Assembly: GCA_021234535.1 (NCBI GenBank)
Contig: CM037836.1
Coordinates: 21,070,769-21,134,768 of the forward strand
Reading direction: 5' to 3'
Length of the DNA stretch: 64,000 nt
Source of the DNA: Stichopus chloronotus
Lineage: Eukaryota; Echinodermata; Holothuroidea; Aspidochirotida; Stichopodidae
In this document: piece by piece, positions 39,501-54,500 of the stretch
Layout: every line of letters starts with the position of its first letter
How positions within the stretch are numbered: the stretch's first letter is position 1
The notes under the pieces: model-generated
The model's input: only the letters and a program-made list of their open reading frames with translations
What the model was told of the DNA's origin: nothing
Databases searched by the model: none
Translations under genes and position numbers: made by a program

Positions 39501-42500
39501 TATATTGAAAATGACCAATAAACAAGGTAACTTTTTTTTTTAGATAGTTGGGTCAAGAGAAACAAATTTATATCAAATAGTCAGGAGAAACAAATATCTT
39601 TTCAGATCACTCCTCTGCTGCCTCCAGGTGGCACTGCTACAACTGATTGAAAACCATATATATCATGCTTGACCCAATCCAAAATGTGAGATGCAGTATG
39701 TTTTGCTAAGCCACAAAATGATAGAAAGCAGTCATTTTGTGAAATTTCCTGTGGAAGTTAAAGACTAAGTGATACGTTACCATCAAAAGAGCTGGCTTCA
39801 TTCAAATGTTACAGAGTGAAACCCTACATGACAATCTGTTCGAAGTGTGTTTATTTTTGTGTCTGGTTTTTAGATGTGGTTTTTCAAAGAGCAATCTTAG
39901 TGCATTAAGTGATTCTGTGAGCACAGTGTCAGTATTTTTTTTTATTAGGCATACGTACTGTCCCTTACTTCATATTACTGCATTTCACATTGGCAACTGA
40001 TATCTGAAGATTTTTAAGGAAGACATCATATGCTTTAAAAGTAAAATCTTTAAGGGATGTTGTATTCTCAATTTTCATTAAAATGTGGGTTAAGTAAACA
40101 AAGGATAACATACATCATACGAGTCCCTCTCTTTACATCACAAATTCGCAGCTTACGGTTATGCATTAAGCAATGGAAAACGAAAATTTACAAAGTGGTC
40201 AAGTTTGATGGAAATTGTGGCTTTTTTCAATGTTTCTATTACTTAATTCATTCAATACTCCAAAGCAGTGTTTTTTTCATGTCACACATAAGTCATATGA
40301 CCAACTTCAATAATTAAAGGTACCTCCACAGCTTTAGGTCCATCAGCATCTGCAACCAAGGCCAAAGATGAAAGCAAGTAACTAAGTTTAAGCAGCAGTC
40401 AATGAGTATGTTTTTAATGTTATTGTCAGCAGAATCAGTGCACTTCAATGCCTTATAAAATGTTGCAATGTAGCTATGGATTCATCATCTCTGCCACAAA
40501 AGTCACAGATGACTTTTAGAAAGATGAGACACATTGATCCTTTCTACTGCATCATAAAAACTAGTACAATCTATGGTGTGAAATGCTTACAATGGCAACG
40601 TAACATCCACTTGTTTGGCGAAGAAATAGCAAGAATTTGTTGTGAAAGCAGGATACCTGCCTGAACTTAAATTGCAAAAACAAACCTCTGATAATTTTAC
40701 TGCTTTTTGCTCTGTTTCTTTGATTTATATATTCTTCTTCACAGAACAGTTAACAGGTATTGGAGGAATAAAGTGCAATGTACAGTGTAGGCCTATATAC
40801 ATGTCCTCTCAGCCATTTTTAATATTGACATAAATGTATAGGTAACTAAAAAGTAATGAAATTACAGTACTTGTTACCAGCATTCCTCACTTGAGATCCC
40901 CTTACTCGACAACTAAATGTTCCAGAATCTCCGTCCAATACGTGAAATTCAGGTCAGGAAAATATGCATTAAACGGGTGGGAGGGTCCTGCACTTTCTAC
41001 TTTTCTAGGGAATCCGTTTTCAGGATTTTCCCTGCACCAAATTAAACATTCCATAACATTCCTCCAGAAAATTTTACCTAAAGTTTTCAACGAAAACAAA
41101 ACTTTCAAGCTAAAGCAATCGGCTGGATTTCAAAACTTTTCAGGCCTTGAAAAAATTTTCCAAATTTTTATGACTTTTCCAGGCTTTTCATGACTGCAGG
41201 AATCCTGATTAAAGGAAAGGCGCTTTGTCGTCAAGTTATTGTAAGGGAAACTTTGTTTTCTCTTTCTTGCAAGAGTTTTCTGCCAAGGAATGCCACTTAG
41301 GCCATAAAAGTTTTATTGCACAATGCATATGCATGTTTCACAAGAACATCTCTCGTTTGATAGAGATCGTTTTTTTTAAATTCAATTGTTTCTTAAGAAT
41401 GTGTCCGAGTTCTTAGGAAAAAGATAAATCAAACTGTGTTTTCTGGCAAGTCCAAATGATTGAGTCATGTTTCACTCATAATCTTTGCATAATACCGGTT
41501 GATGCTGACCTATATATATCTAGTGGAAGCCTACATGAAAAGTAGGGTAAAATATTCTTCGAAACTACCCATCCTCCTCATTCTCCCTCCCCCCCACAAC
41601 CACTGTCAAGATATCCTCTAAAAATAAGTGCACTGGTGCTGTAACTGCTACTAATAATGCATAAATCAGTGACTGCAGGTCTTCACTGGGTGACTTCTCA
41701 TCGGCCAATCAGAAACGAAAAAAGGTTACTTTTCCATTAAGTGGTTCAGCTTCCATTTTCCTAGGTGACACTCAGGGTGCTGCTGTTCAAAACCAAAGGT
41801 ATAGATGCACCTCTACCAACAACCTACCTGAGAATGACCTCACCTGATTATGATGAACCCCACCTGGGATTAAGTTTTCAGGAAATCAGAGGGGTTTTGA
41901 TTGTTTAAACTTTATACACAGTGCAGTTGAGAAAGAAAAATTGACTAACACAGCTGAAACGCTTTTTATTTTCCCCAGAGAAAAAGAGAACCTTGAGAGA
42001 GTTCTTGTTGTCACTGTGAGAAAGTTAACCAATTGACTGAGTAAATAAAGGCACAGCAACAGAAAAACCTGATGGAACTGGCATGGGGTAGCAGTGAAAA
42101 TGGAATGCAATGAAGACTTAATTAAGTAAATATTGAAACTCATTTTGAGTTGCTCTCTTGTGAGCATTGGAACCTACCTGCACCCACACACTCATGCACT
42201 CTCATTCTACCATATTGTCCAGAAGATGAGCTGTAGAAAGCTCAGACAAGAATTGCCGTAACAAGTACTGTGAAAAGCAGAAAATGTAATTTGAAAGTTG
42301 TTGACATGGATCAACAGCTGGCGACTGTTAGACAAAGAGATGTGAACGTCTAAAGCAAATCAGTTGGTCTGCTCTGGAAAATTTGCATACCAGATGAGCT
42401 TCCCATTTTACGACCTCAGTTTAGTGGTATCTAGTGGTGTATAAAGTACAGTAGCTACAGGATTGATCTATTCAAATGGCGACATTTGTTTTAACATTGT

Positions 42501-45500
42501 AAAGACAATTATGAAAGTAAATGCATCATTCAATATAAATGCAATGTTACTATGGCAATCTTCTCTTACTTAGTGAATGAAGTAAACCAATGACAGAAAG
42601 CATCCATCACAGAGTATTTTAAGTACCTTTGGATTGAACCTGTTGTAAAACCACCGTTATACAAGACCAAACATTAAATCATGAAAAATATATAGATGAC
42701 ATTAACTGAACTCAATGAAATAATGACATTGTGTAAGTTTTCATTTTGGAAAAGTTGTCACATTTTATTGGTATTTGTCTTGAGGTCTAGTGACACCTTA
42801 TTATTCTGTAACACAAGTTACACAACTACACCTTTAAGTGATAAAAGTTACAATTAAATTACATGTCATACATATGCCCATTAGACCCTCTAGACCTCAT
42901 TAGACACCAGTTGTGTTAAAGCAAACATGACGTTTGAATTATATCGTCACATGGTAGTCGCATGGCGCCTAGTGTGAAAGGACGCTGATGCCACCAGCAA
43001 AGAAGTTTTTCTCAGTTTTGTGCAATTCAATCTGACTTTATCCATGAGTGGGCCGACCAGAAACAACTAAGTTCATAATATCCATCCATGGCATATATTT
43101 TTAAGGTACAGGCACTTTGTATATGTTAGTTGTCAAAGAGATAAAACTAACATTGCTTTTAATGCCACTTCACTGTGTGCATACTGAAGCAGCAACAACA
43201 TAAACTACCAGGCATGCTGACCAAAATATAACCCTTAATTCAGTTGTCCACCATATTCGTACAAGATAGAGAAAGAAAGTTATATGGCTGTTACTTTTTA
43301 TTTCTTTTGCTTTCACACGGACTACTCAGCACGCAGCTTGTTGTTTACAGCATGTACGGTATTTTTATTTACCAGAGGTAGCATGCTATCAACTGAACTG
43401 TACCTGTACATTTGCTTTAATTGATTACTTAAATTGAACCAGGTTATGCCAAGTACTTTCAACAAAACCAGTAAATGTTTACTGCTTCCCAGAGAACCTG
43501 CAGGAGAGGAGCTTCTTTCAAGTACTGTCGTACCATCAAATGTCCTAAACTATCTTGAAATCACTTCTCAGAACTACCACGTATTGAGTGAACATTGCCA
43601 TTCTGTGATACTTGGACTGCTTCAAGAGAAGGATTATGTATACCAGGCTGAAACTGAAAAAAGTTTTAACAAAACAAACAAGTATTTAAATACTAGGCCA
43701 AGCCAATAGCACCACTGGGAATGCGTTACAAGTGCTTTAACTAGATCAAAATATGTTGGATTTTTTTTCTTTAATACAAGGTTGGTCTTTAATTGCCTGG
43801 TTGCATTGTCATGGTTACTGCCAGAGAATTCAATATAGCATAGCATGCACTACCAGGTTAATGACAGCCATAACTGAATCAGAGCTGCCAACCTCAACAA
43901 ATCAAAAGTATTCAAAACAGCAAAAAAAGGATTAAAAAAAGTAGTCTCACAAAATAAGGCATGCTGATTGTAATTCTGATGCTTTTCAAACAAACTTTTT
44001 TGCTGTCTTTAATTTCTTGTTTTATGATTGACTGAATATTTTGTCATAACTCTGATATCAAAATGATGTTATTTCATCCAAAAAATGTTGCTAAATGAAG
44101 TTTTAATGTTTCCAAAACATATTATGTAAACATTCTAAAAAAAACGGAACAATAAACTGGAAAAATGTATTGCCATATTTTGCTTCAAAAAATGGAAAAA
44201 ATACGGCAAAACCGGGACGGTTGGCAGCGCTGCTGAATAGTGACAGTACGTGAAAGTGTACACTGTATAAAGATGCAAAAGTGTCCAGTGGTGACGGGCA
44301 AATCCAGGTCCCTTTGTTTCCCAAGCCCCTCTTCCACTTTGGAAAATTTTTCCTAAACTGAATGCCCTCAGATGGGACTTGGAGTGACAAATGTGCAAAA
44401 TTTTCTACTAAAAAAAAATGTGCTTTCCCACATGTAAATCTTGATGCAAAGCAATCAAGTATTCCATTTATTTTTTTCTATCCTGGCACCTTTGAGTGAA
44501 GCTATGGTCCCCATTGGCAGCAACTTAGATCCACCAGTGACATTAACCCCATGCCGATGTTACTTCAAGTAGCCAACAACAAAAAACTTTCACAAATGTA
44601 ATGGATTGGTTTGTTACTGAAGAAAACGATACTTTTGCAGCAATGTTTGAACCCTTGTCAGTAAATGGTCTCCAAAAGCTCCTACAATTGCACCTTCGGA
44701 GCAAAATTTTGTCCCCCTGAATTGAGTTTGTGGTAGAGTCCCTGAGTGGTAAATGTTTTCTTTTTTGCAGTTTATTATTCACAGTTATTCACAGTATTCA
44801 CAGTATCAAATTTTAAATTTGATGATATAGAAGAACCTGGATTGTCTAACGTCTTCTATTGTCTCACAGTGATCACCACCAGATCAGGCACCATATAGCC
44901 CTTGGCTTTAAAAACTCTGCTGATAACTTGACGTGGAAAGCTAGGGATATGGTCTCGATACTTGAGACCAAATTGAAGGGGGAGGTCTTTCCAATATGCA
45001 GATGAACACTTGATCAATCCTTGGTAATTGCATGCAATGGTTTGTGAATTTCTATTAGTTTATAACACAAGAATTCTGTACAATGTGGAACAATCTTGTC
45101 ATGGCAGATTACACACAGCTCACAGAACGGGCATTTTCTTGACTGCATCTTTTTCTTCAGTGTTGTGCAATCACATATATTACCAGAGATTAAATCTAGT
45201 GGATGAAAAACACAAACATAAAGGAAACTCCAAATATAGCCTCTTTAGGAAGTAAACATAAAAGAAACAAAATAAAGTAAACAAGAACGCTTATTGCACT
45301 CCCCAAAACTTTTTGATTTGGGAATTCGGTAGCGACGTACTCACCTCACATAACCTATGCATTACCCTATTGACCATGGTCTAGCATCTGGCAATTTTGT
45401 GTGTGTGTGTGCATGTATCTGGCCACAGCCCTTCCGCGCTGTGAGTAGCTCTGAAGCACGCAAAGATGAAAAACACCAAAGACAAAAAGAAACAAATAAC

Positions 45501-48500
45501 ACAGAGCTTAAGTTCGTTGTCAAAATGGAAGGACTACCCATAACGAGAACCTTTATGGTGCAATCATTTTTTTTTTTAAAACTTATCTAAACTGCTGGGA
45601 TGGAAGGGGGGGTAGGCATCATGTTTCAAAAAAAAGGGTAGAAATAACAGAAACAGTTTTTGAAACCATGGCTGTGTTCCCATTTGGGCGAGCATGGTGG
45701 ATCTTGATCCACAGTGGTGGATCAAACTGTAATGGGAACGCAGATCAACAACGCTCACCAAATCAAGGTCCACTGATTTTGATACACTTGTTGGGGTACA
45801 TCAGATCCACTGTGCTGGGTCAACCTACGTGATGTGAACAAAATAGGTAGATCAAGTGACCCTGGTTCTCATAAAATGGCAAGCTGACTTGTAAACATTG
45901 GTGAACTTTCACACCATCACATTGATCTACTGTGCTCACTCAAACCTGGACATGGCTTGTGGTGCAGACGTGGTCAAGTTAACTAAAACCCATGGGTAAA
46001 ATCCACCTGTGATCCACCACACTCACTCGAATGGGAACACACGTCTACATCACAATCTTCCGCTCTAACCCTGATAATAAAGAAGGAATGTCACACTGCA
46101 TTTGGTGGTTGAATACCCTGGTTGTTCATTGGCTGAATGGGATGTCCCAGCATCTTTACTTCTCCGCCCTCTCAAACTACAGCACATCCTTTTTTCCTTT
46201 GAACTACATCATGAGAGCAAGACTTGTTAGACGTACTATGTTTGTTACCGTTTGGTTGTCTGGCATGGTCCAGCAACAACAACTCTTTCCTTTTGTTTCA
46301 CCCTTCTCCCCCATCCCCTCCTCCAATTCCCATCTCCCACCTTCGATGGTAAATATCAACAGAAAGCAGAAATCACAAACATTTTCATGCTTTTTTGTTT
46401 AGGCCATGTATGTGATTATCTTTTCACTTTTAATGCAAAGAGGTGTTGATGGGTAAGGATAACTCTGGATCAAGGCCAATATGAAGACTAAATATTAACA
46501 GTGCTGATTTCTTCTACCAGATAACAAAATACTAAGCAATAACTGTACAAGAAGTGGTAATATGATAAGTGGCGAGTTAAAAAAGTCATGTGTGTGTGAT
46601 TTGTGTGTGATATGTATGTGTGTGCTTAACTTGGATTCAAACTCTTGGTAATTATGCTGGGACTATTGTTGCTAGTGTTTGCACCAGTAGCGCTCAGTGG
46701 GTCAGGTACCCGGATACCCGACAAAATGACTTCCATTTAGGCTAAGACTTCGCTGTGAAGGCAGAATACGATATTTTGCTTTGCATGTTAACTCTTGCAT
46801 ACAGAGTGGCATTACAATGCAGCATTTTTAGTTGCACATAAGCTAAAGTTTGGTATACGTACAACAGACATTAATGGAACTTTGGATCAGGTAAGTAATT
46901 TCAGTAACGAGACTTGACATTGTCTGTCAAGTACCCGCAAATTCATGCACACTTGTGGAACAAAGTCCCAGAAAACAAACAGGAGGGCCTGAGAAGGAAA
47001 AGAGTGGGAGGGAGGGTTGTTTTCTCTCCACAATACATCATAACCTTCTTTAAAGTCAATGGCACTTGGTATTGGACCAATCATGCATGTCGATCATTTC
47101 AAGTAGGCCTATTTCTTACAAAGACTTACAAAGTCTTACAAAGATTTATTATCCAAGGTAAAGCTATGTATGTAACAAACAGGGGATTTTTTTTCATTTT
47201 GTAAGATTCTTGTCTATGATGCAATACTTGTTGTTCAATCATTGGGCTTAATGCAGTTTGAACAACCATCCAGACAGGAGACACGCTTCACGAGATCACA
47301 ACATTCCCCAATTGTTACCATGCATTTTCACCGGCAAACTTTACGATTATGACTGACAGAGATAACCTGGTCTGAAAAGGACCAAACAACACCATGCATC
47401 ACACATGGAAAGGAATTAGTCAAACAAAGCAACAGAAAAAGGTGGTTTGAATAAGTGGACTGCACAAATTGAACTGAAATTGGGAGCGGGGAATGAGGGG
47501 TGCAAGTGCCCCCCCAAAAAAAGTTTTTCAATACAAGGTCCTACTTTTTGGAGTACAAATACTTGAAAAAAAGATGGAAATCCCACAATATTTTGGATCT
47601 AAAACCTTGAAAAAGGAAAAAAAATCAACAGAACCTTAGACCCACTCCCAGGCTGGCAAAACTCCAACATCAATGTGTCCCCCCCAAATTGTTGAGTCTG
47701 TACTGTCTGGGTACGTGTCTGCTGCAGACAACCTCCAGTCTTCACCTAAGATTCTCTGCCCTTGATCTCCACTGGACCCCTGAACCTGTCAACTCTGCAA
47801 GGTTGGGAAAAATCACTCTAAGACTGAGATATTTATGACTACATAAACCTGGAGTAACTTGATGAAATATAGTTAAGATCAGAGCGTATTTGTATGTAAC
47901 ACTTTGTAGATCACGTAAACTCTCAACCCAAATTGTCCAATAACATGCTGAAATAAGCAGTGCATAAGTGTGCCACCAAGGTAACAATTTTGGATCAAAA
48001 CTGGTATCTTTTTTCACAAGGTCAGTTCAGAAACTAACCCTCTGAAGAATGAGAGACTCTGAAGAAGACCATGCCATAGAACACAACAGCAAATCACCAC
48101 CTTTTTTTTTTTTACGTACTTCTGTTTGCGGGGGTGGGGGTTTGCATTCTTTTTTTTATATAGCAGTTTTAGACTTTGTTTCAGACAGTTTGAGGCAGGT
48201 TGCAGAAGTGTGAGACTGGTATCTTACACACTTCTCTACCCACAGTGTTTCTTTGTTGTTATGTGTCGATGAACAGTTTGCTGGAGGCTTGGTGTTCTCA
48301 CATGTGAATGTTACAATGAACCCATTTTCACTGATTCCTAAAAATTTCTCCCATGTACCGATACCCGACCAAAGAGTCAGTTGTATCGTCAACGTTGGCA
48401 CTTTCACAAAACAGTGTATCACGTTTGTGTGGAGGGATCCTATCAGCGTACTATGTACACCTGCGTACACCTACTCATTCATAGGACCACCTATTTTCCC

Positions 48501-51500
48501 AGACAAAAAGAAAAAAAATCTGTTTTGAGCTATTTGACATGCGGCCTAAAGTAGGCGAATTCTACAATCTGATGGGGAAGGTGCGCTGCAGATGTGCCAC
48601 TTTTCAAATGCGTTAAGGAACCTGTTAGGCCTAGTATTAATTTGGATCCTAGGATTAAAACACTGCGTGGGAACCTGGATTACAAAACACTAGAATACAA
48701 TGACATGAGGGCCTTCAGTGTGCATGATGCATCTAGCCTGCACAGTTTCATGCATACTGTGCCATACATGTGTGTGGCAACATCTGACCATTCACAGAAT
48801 ACAGGCGGTCTGAATTGCAAAAGCTCACAAGACACCCTTCTAAGGACTTTTCATTTTGTTGGATATGTTTATGGTTAAAGTCATACTCTATTGACAATTG
48901 AAGGGGTTCTCAACTGAAAGAGGACGACCAACTGCTGGCATTTTTCAGCTCCATACCAATACCTTGCTCCTATTAGGGCTGTAAGGCATAACCCCAGAAA
49001 GTTCCAATTCTCCAAACCACTACCTCTAGTCCCTCCCTCAGCCTGTCTTAAATTCCTCCACATGTGTAATCCAAACAATGGATCCCTGTGTACGCTGTGT
49101 AATACCAGCTGCTCTGCATCTTTCGAATTTGCTGTCAATCTAAGAGTACTGTAACTTAGAACCAGTTGAGAATTTTCCTTTCCGGGAGATAAAAATATAG
49201 CTTAGGGTGATGCAATACAGCCTTTAAACTCCACATACTGTACTGCTGTTAGACGGAGGCTGTAGCCTGGTCAAGAAAGATTTCCATTTGCCAGTGCCTG
49301 GAGGTTATCAAAGTGCCATGAACCAATCACAAGGTGACGAGATATTGCAAGAAGTCTTTGTCTTTTCTTTTTTTTGGAAGCCCTCACTTCACGTTGACAT
49401 TTGACACTAGACAGGGTACAGTATATTGTAGATTTATATGTGTGTGCACAATATTGTGGAAGTGCATGTTTCTGCATTGTAAAGAAATACAAAGGATATT
49501 CATGTAGTCACGCCTGGGTGACATCACAAGTTCACAATTACATAACGCACCATTTTGAAATAAACCTTTCTTTAAAAATTTGGAACTTCCCAAACCAAAC
49601 ATGTTATTGAGATATAGGTTTCAGCAATAAACAGAGGGCAATGTTCCCCATTTTTATGAAACATCAATTCCTTCAGTGGCAAATCCTTAAATTCTTTAAA
49701 AGGTCGCGTGACATGCTTCCAGAAAAGAGCTCCCTTCATGCAAACGTTACAAAGTAAAACCCTGTATGAAAATCCGTTGGAATTTTGTTTGTATCTATTA
49801 CCGTTTTTGAGATATGACTTTTCAAATTTTGAAGAAAATGCAAAACAGATGACGTGGAGTGTTGCACAGTGACAGTTTTTCTTTTGTTAACCCTACATAT
49901 TTTGCCTCTTAATTACTTAATTAAGTGCTGAGTTTCACATTGGTAAGTGATATCGATATGTTTGAAGGAGAAAATACAAGTTTCCAAAATAAAACCCTCT
50001 GGGCATATAAAATTATCAAATGACCTTGAAATAAAGGTTACATAAACAAAGGATTAACATAAGACAAATCCTAGGAGTCCCTCCCGTGACATCACAAATT
50101 TGCATATCTAGCCAATGTTTATTCATGACACAGCTGTGAGACACTAATTTGCCTGTAAAGTTGTCAATTTTTGACGGATTTTGACACAATCTGAGGCTAT
50201 TTTCAACATTTTGAATGCCTAATGCACCCAGTACCTCAAAATGTCATTTTCGTGTCACCAGACCTTTAAACAGCCCACAACCTCTTGGAAAGAGTTAAAG
50301 GCATGAAGTCCAAGTCGCCATGCAAGTATAAAATTGACCAAGGTATTTGTCCATCTCAACAGCTACTACTACTTATGGTGAAAGGTTTAATCTGTTCAGC
50401 AATGTCCTTCCTCTGGCAACAAAGGGGAAAGTCAAGAAAAAAAAAGAATCCTTGCATTCAGCCATTCCACAGCTCACAACAATCACCTGTGGAATCTCAC
50501 AATTGTGTCACCGAAATAGTCATCAGGCTTAATCACTTCACACACAATTACAGCATTGTTGGCCAAGAATGCCATGCCAATGAGTCATGAATATGCAAAG
50601 CCACTTCTTAGCCACAGGGGATTGGGACAATAGGTTCATTTATTGCCCAAGGTGAGAATTGGACTATACCATATTCGGAAATCACAGGGGAGTGAAAAAA
50701 TACCTTCAATGCCGTGAATTTCAGCAGTGAGTTTCCTTTGGTAACGCAATTTTTAGCACCAGGCGTCTGTGTGAGCTGACATATGACAGAGCAGGCTGTA
50801 CAAAAATGGCAAATATGTATTAATTGGTTTTTATTCTGCAAAAATTGGTCTCTACTGACTTACATGCCAGTGTACTGTATACACAAACTGATACAAAAAA
50901 AAAAAACGGTTGCACAATAAAACTGTCTCAAGTTGTAAAGATAGGAAAATAAACAGGGTTGTTTCTGCCCAGAGTATATCAACAGCAGGAAAAGCATATT
51001 AGTGCCAAAAATATGTCAAAGTTTGCTAAAACAAACTGATTATAAATTTACAACACTGCCTCTGATCCCTCCTTATGTCTCAAAATTTAGCCCCCAGTAA
51101 CAATGATGAAGAGGATTCTTGATATCCTTTTGATACCTCTACCTCCCAGCATACTTGAGATGACAAGCTTGAGGAAAAGGATATGATAGGGATGAAACAG
51201 GATTACTGCTGCCATTGTCTTTTTTTTTCATTCCTGTATCAGGAGAGTGAAGAGTACAGGTGCCATCATGACATCTTACAAAAAATGGTTCATACCTTGA
51301 AAAGTACAGTGAGAGTGATTGCATGAAAGTATATATCCAATGCTGTATATACCTTTCAGAGTCTTTCCTTTCAACTGATACATTTTATAGCAAATGTCCT
51401 AGATAAACTGGGAAAGAGGAGGCAGGCATATAATGACTCCAGGGAACATACTTTTAACCAAATCCCTGGAAAAATGATCATGTATTTAATTTGGTAAGCG

Positions 51501-54500
51501 ATAAGAAGCTGCTTTTGTCTGGTTCTTGTTAACCACAGAAAACAACACAAACACAGACTTGGAATGACCTCACCTTATGGGGGAGGCCCAGATAAACAGC
51601 CATATAGATGGCGCTATTGTAGAATGTAAGGTAATGGTGACACTTCACAAGTTGTGGGTATTAAAATGAAGCTGGCACTTGACATCGGGGTCTTCAGTTG
51701 ATCCTAGTGTTTGTTTTCTACCTTTACCATACTTTTACACAAACCACAAATCGTAAATTGTAGAGATATGTGGAGTGATAGGTTACTGCTATTTATAGGT
51801 TTTTTTATGTTGGTGTTATGCTTCAATTGCCCAGACAAAATAGTCCACCTCCAAACCTTGGTTTATCAATCAGTTCCATGATTTACTGCATACCATTCAC
51901 ATATGGCAAACAGATGGGAACCACAAAATTATACAAAAGCAAACCACAAATTATCCACTGGAGTAGATTATTCCATGAAACTGTTGGTCCCTCCATAATT
52001 GAAGTGCTGAAGAGGAACTTTCTTACATAAGCACTAGGCCTGTAGAGGGAGGTGTGTAGTGTTTGAAGTCGTAGAGGTAACTGTGGTACAGTCAACTTGA
52101 GAGAGTACCACTGCACGATGAAGTTGGTTTCATTAAATGTCTAAAAAAATATTTCAGTAACAATGGAATTTAAGGCAGTGGCATATCCAAGATTTTCTGA
52201 TAGTTGAGGCATTGATGAATTGTGCTCCTGGGAGAGGGGCCTACAAGCCTAGGGAAGACTGTTCTCCTCCCTTTTGGGAAAATCTACATAATGTTCCACA
52301 ACTGAGAACTCAATGACTACAACTGCTTGACTGCATAGTGATGCTGTTTTATTCTGTCTTCCCCCCCCCCCCTCCCTCTTTTCTTTTCCTCACTTAGAGT
52401 GCCTGAACTTGCGCCCCCTCACCTTCTGTATCTAGTACTGGTAAGAGGCTCTAAATGGAATAATAATTTTCACTCCAGTCTCTATAAACATCACTTTAAT
52501 ATCTTGAACATAGCTTAAGATACCACTTTCAAGACAAGACCTCCATGTAGCCTGAAAAAATGTCAAATAAAATGTTATGAAACACTGGCAAATTATTACA
52601 TAAAGTCTTTGTTACATATTTAAACTGAAACACATACTGTACTTCACTCTGAAATCTGACACCATGCTGGTGAAAAAGTTGGTTAGGCTATATGTACATT
52701 GAGCTTCAAATGTTGTTTGAAGAGAGGTCACAACTCATAAAAGTATAAACTAATGCTTCTTTAAAGGCAAGTGAAGATTATAAAGAAATACAAAACAAAT
52801 TCGATTAGTATGGTGGGTATAACGTCATAGATTTCCCAAAATGCAATTCACCGATGTGAAAAAGAATTTTGCGAATTAGGAATCTATAATTGACAAAAGA
52901 AGTTACTTGGCAAATTAAAAGTTCAAAAGTTGAATGCCCATGCTGGTGTGAGGACACACGTTTGCCATAAAAATGGAATATGACGTACACATCACTGTTT
53001 TCCCAGCTGTTTTTTAAAGTTTCACTTGATAAACACACAACAACTTTGCATGTATGTCTACCTCTACCCTACATTTTTCTACAAATGTCCTCAGTTTCGT
53101 AAAACCAAAACTTTTGCCTAACTGATCCAAGGGGAGACTGGAGGAGGCATCAATTACTCAAAATAATTTCTCTACTGAAATTTCTGGTCTACTGTTCTTG
53201 TTTAGGTGTTGTATAAAAATGTCCACTGGAATTGAAGGATGTACAGTTTACCAACATATATTACATGTTAGAAAAAAAGTAGCTTATTCCAGTGGTATTT
53301 TGTATACAGTTAAGAATTTTATTCCCCAAAGTATGTTGGTCACCCTCTACAATGCTTTAATTTTACCTCATATTGACTATATTAGTATAGGGAAATGCTT
53401 GTATTATCATATTTGAAGAACTGTTAAACCTACAGAAAAGAGTAGTAAGGAATATTCATAATGCTCATTTTACTGCCCATACAGGTCCTCTCTTTAGAAA
53501 TGTTAATATTTTTACATGTTGGTGAGCTTTACAAGTATCAGTTGGGCATATTCACAATGGACTACTACCCCCTTACTTCAGTTTTCTTTACATAAAAATG
53601 CTTGATCGCTTAAAAGCAATTTTCACGTTCCCCTCTCTAGGAAAAAAGTAACCCAAACCCAAATTCATACAAGTGGTGCAACGTTATGGAATTCCCTGCC
53701 CGGTGAAATTAAAAGTAAGACAACTATCCATTCATTCAGGGCGTCTCTCAAAAAGTACTTTTTTTATTTATTGGCCTTTGACAGCTAACTGCAATTGTAA
53801 GTAGTATATAGATGTGTCACAATTCTTCTTGATTTTGTTCACCTGTTTGTCTCCTTTCACATTTCTTTGTAATCACTCCTTTGTTACAGTACTTGTAACT
53901 TTTTTCACTCATCATTTTCTAAATGGCCAGACTTGAAAAGCTTTGCTTATTTCTGGCTCCCCTATCCCATCAATTACTCAAGTACTTTTCCTTTGTCTGC
54001 TTTGACTTCTCACGTAACTTGGTATATATTTGTTGTATGTATTGTTGTATCTCTGATATTATTTCATGATGGTAGAATATAAACTGAATTGAACTGAACC
54101 ATTGTCGAGGTAATCCTCTTATTGGGTTTTATGACTTCCACAAAATACACATGCTAAGGGTATGTTCAAGTTGGAACACTCTGTACTGATGCTGGTTCTG
54201 CCAACAGACACCTACACACAAATCTGCATCAACTTCTTTGAAGCCAAAACATTCTGAAGTGGACAATAGACTGGGTTGTCCAAAGCTCAAAATCAGATAC
54301 CCTATGTAGCATACAAGTTTTTTCATTCAGCCACTTGCTACGAAAAACTAACGTCTGCTGACTTTATAGACAATTTCTTTTCAATTCCGCAAAAATCAAA
54401 CGCAGCCCCGTTTCAGAGCTCTGTTGTGATTGGCTGAAGCAAGACTTTCAATTAAAGGAGAAACACTGCTACTGCTATGGCACGTAGCTGTGTAGATCGA

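Larger units (their letters stand above)
29521..40323. other. Long intron of the candidate gene
   Basis: If the eight-exon model is right, this 10.8-kb stretch is intron 6. It holds the tandem duplication at 30.5-30.96 kb, a partial MITE at 32.1 kb, the LINE relic at 35.2-35.6 kb and the start of repeat family C at 39.8 kb. I found no convincing exon in it. Confidence 0.35.

Noticed and set aside
46821..46879. Possible plus-strand exon ending GGATCAG before GTAAGT
   Set aside because: The donor is strong and the peptide (HKLKFGIRTTDING) is plausible, but the acceptor is poor and no partner exon was found.
48040..48059. 20-bp possible microexon (GTC TCT CAT TCT TCA GAG) between acceptor TTCTTCAG and donor GTTAGT
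   Set aside because: Its phase does not fit between the exons at 55.8 and 47.8 kb, which already join in phase.
50680..50800. Possible minus-strand exon with donor TTGAAG|GTATTT
   Set aside because: It is open and has an acceptor, but its end phase does not fit the following exon of the candidate gene.
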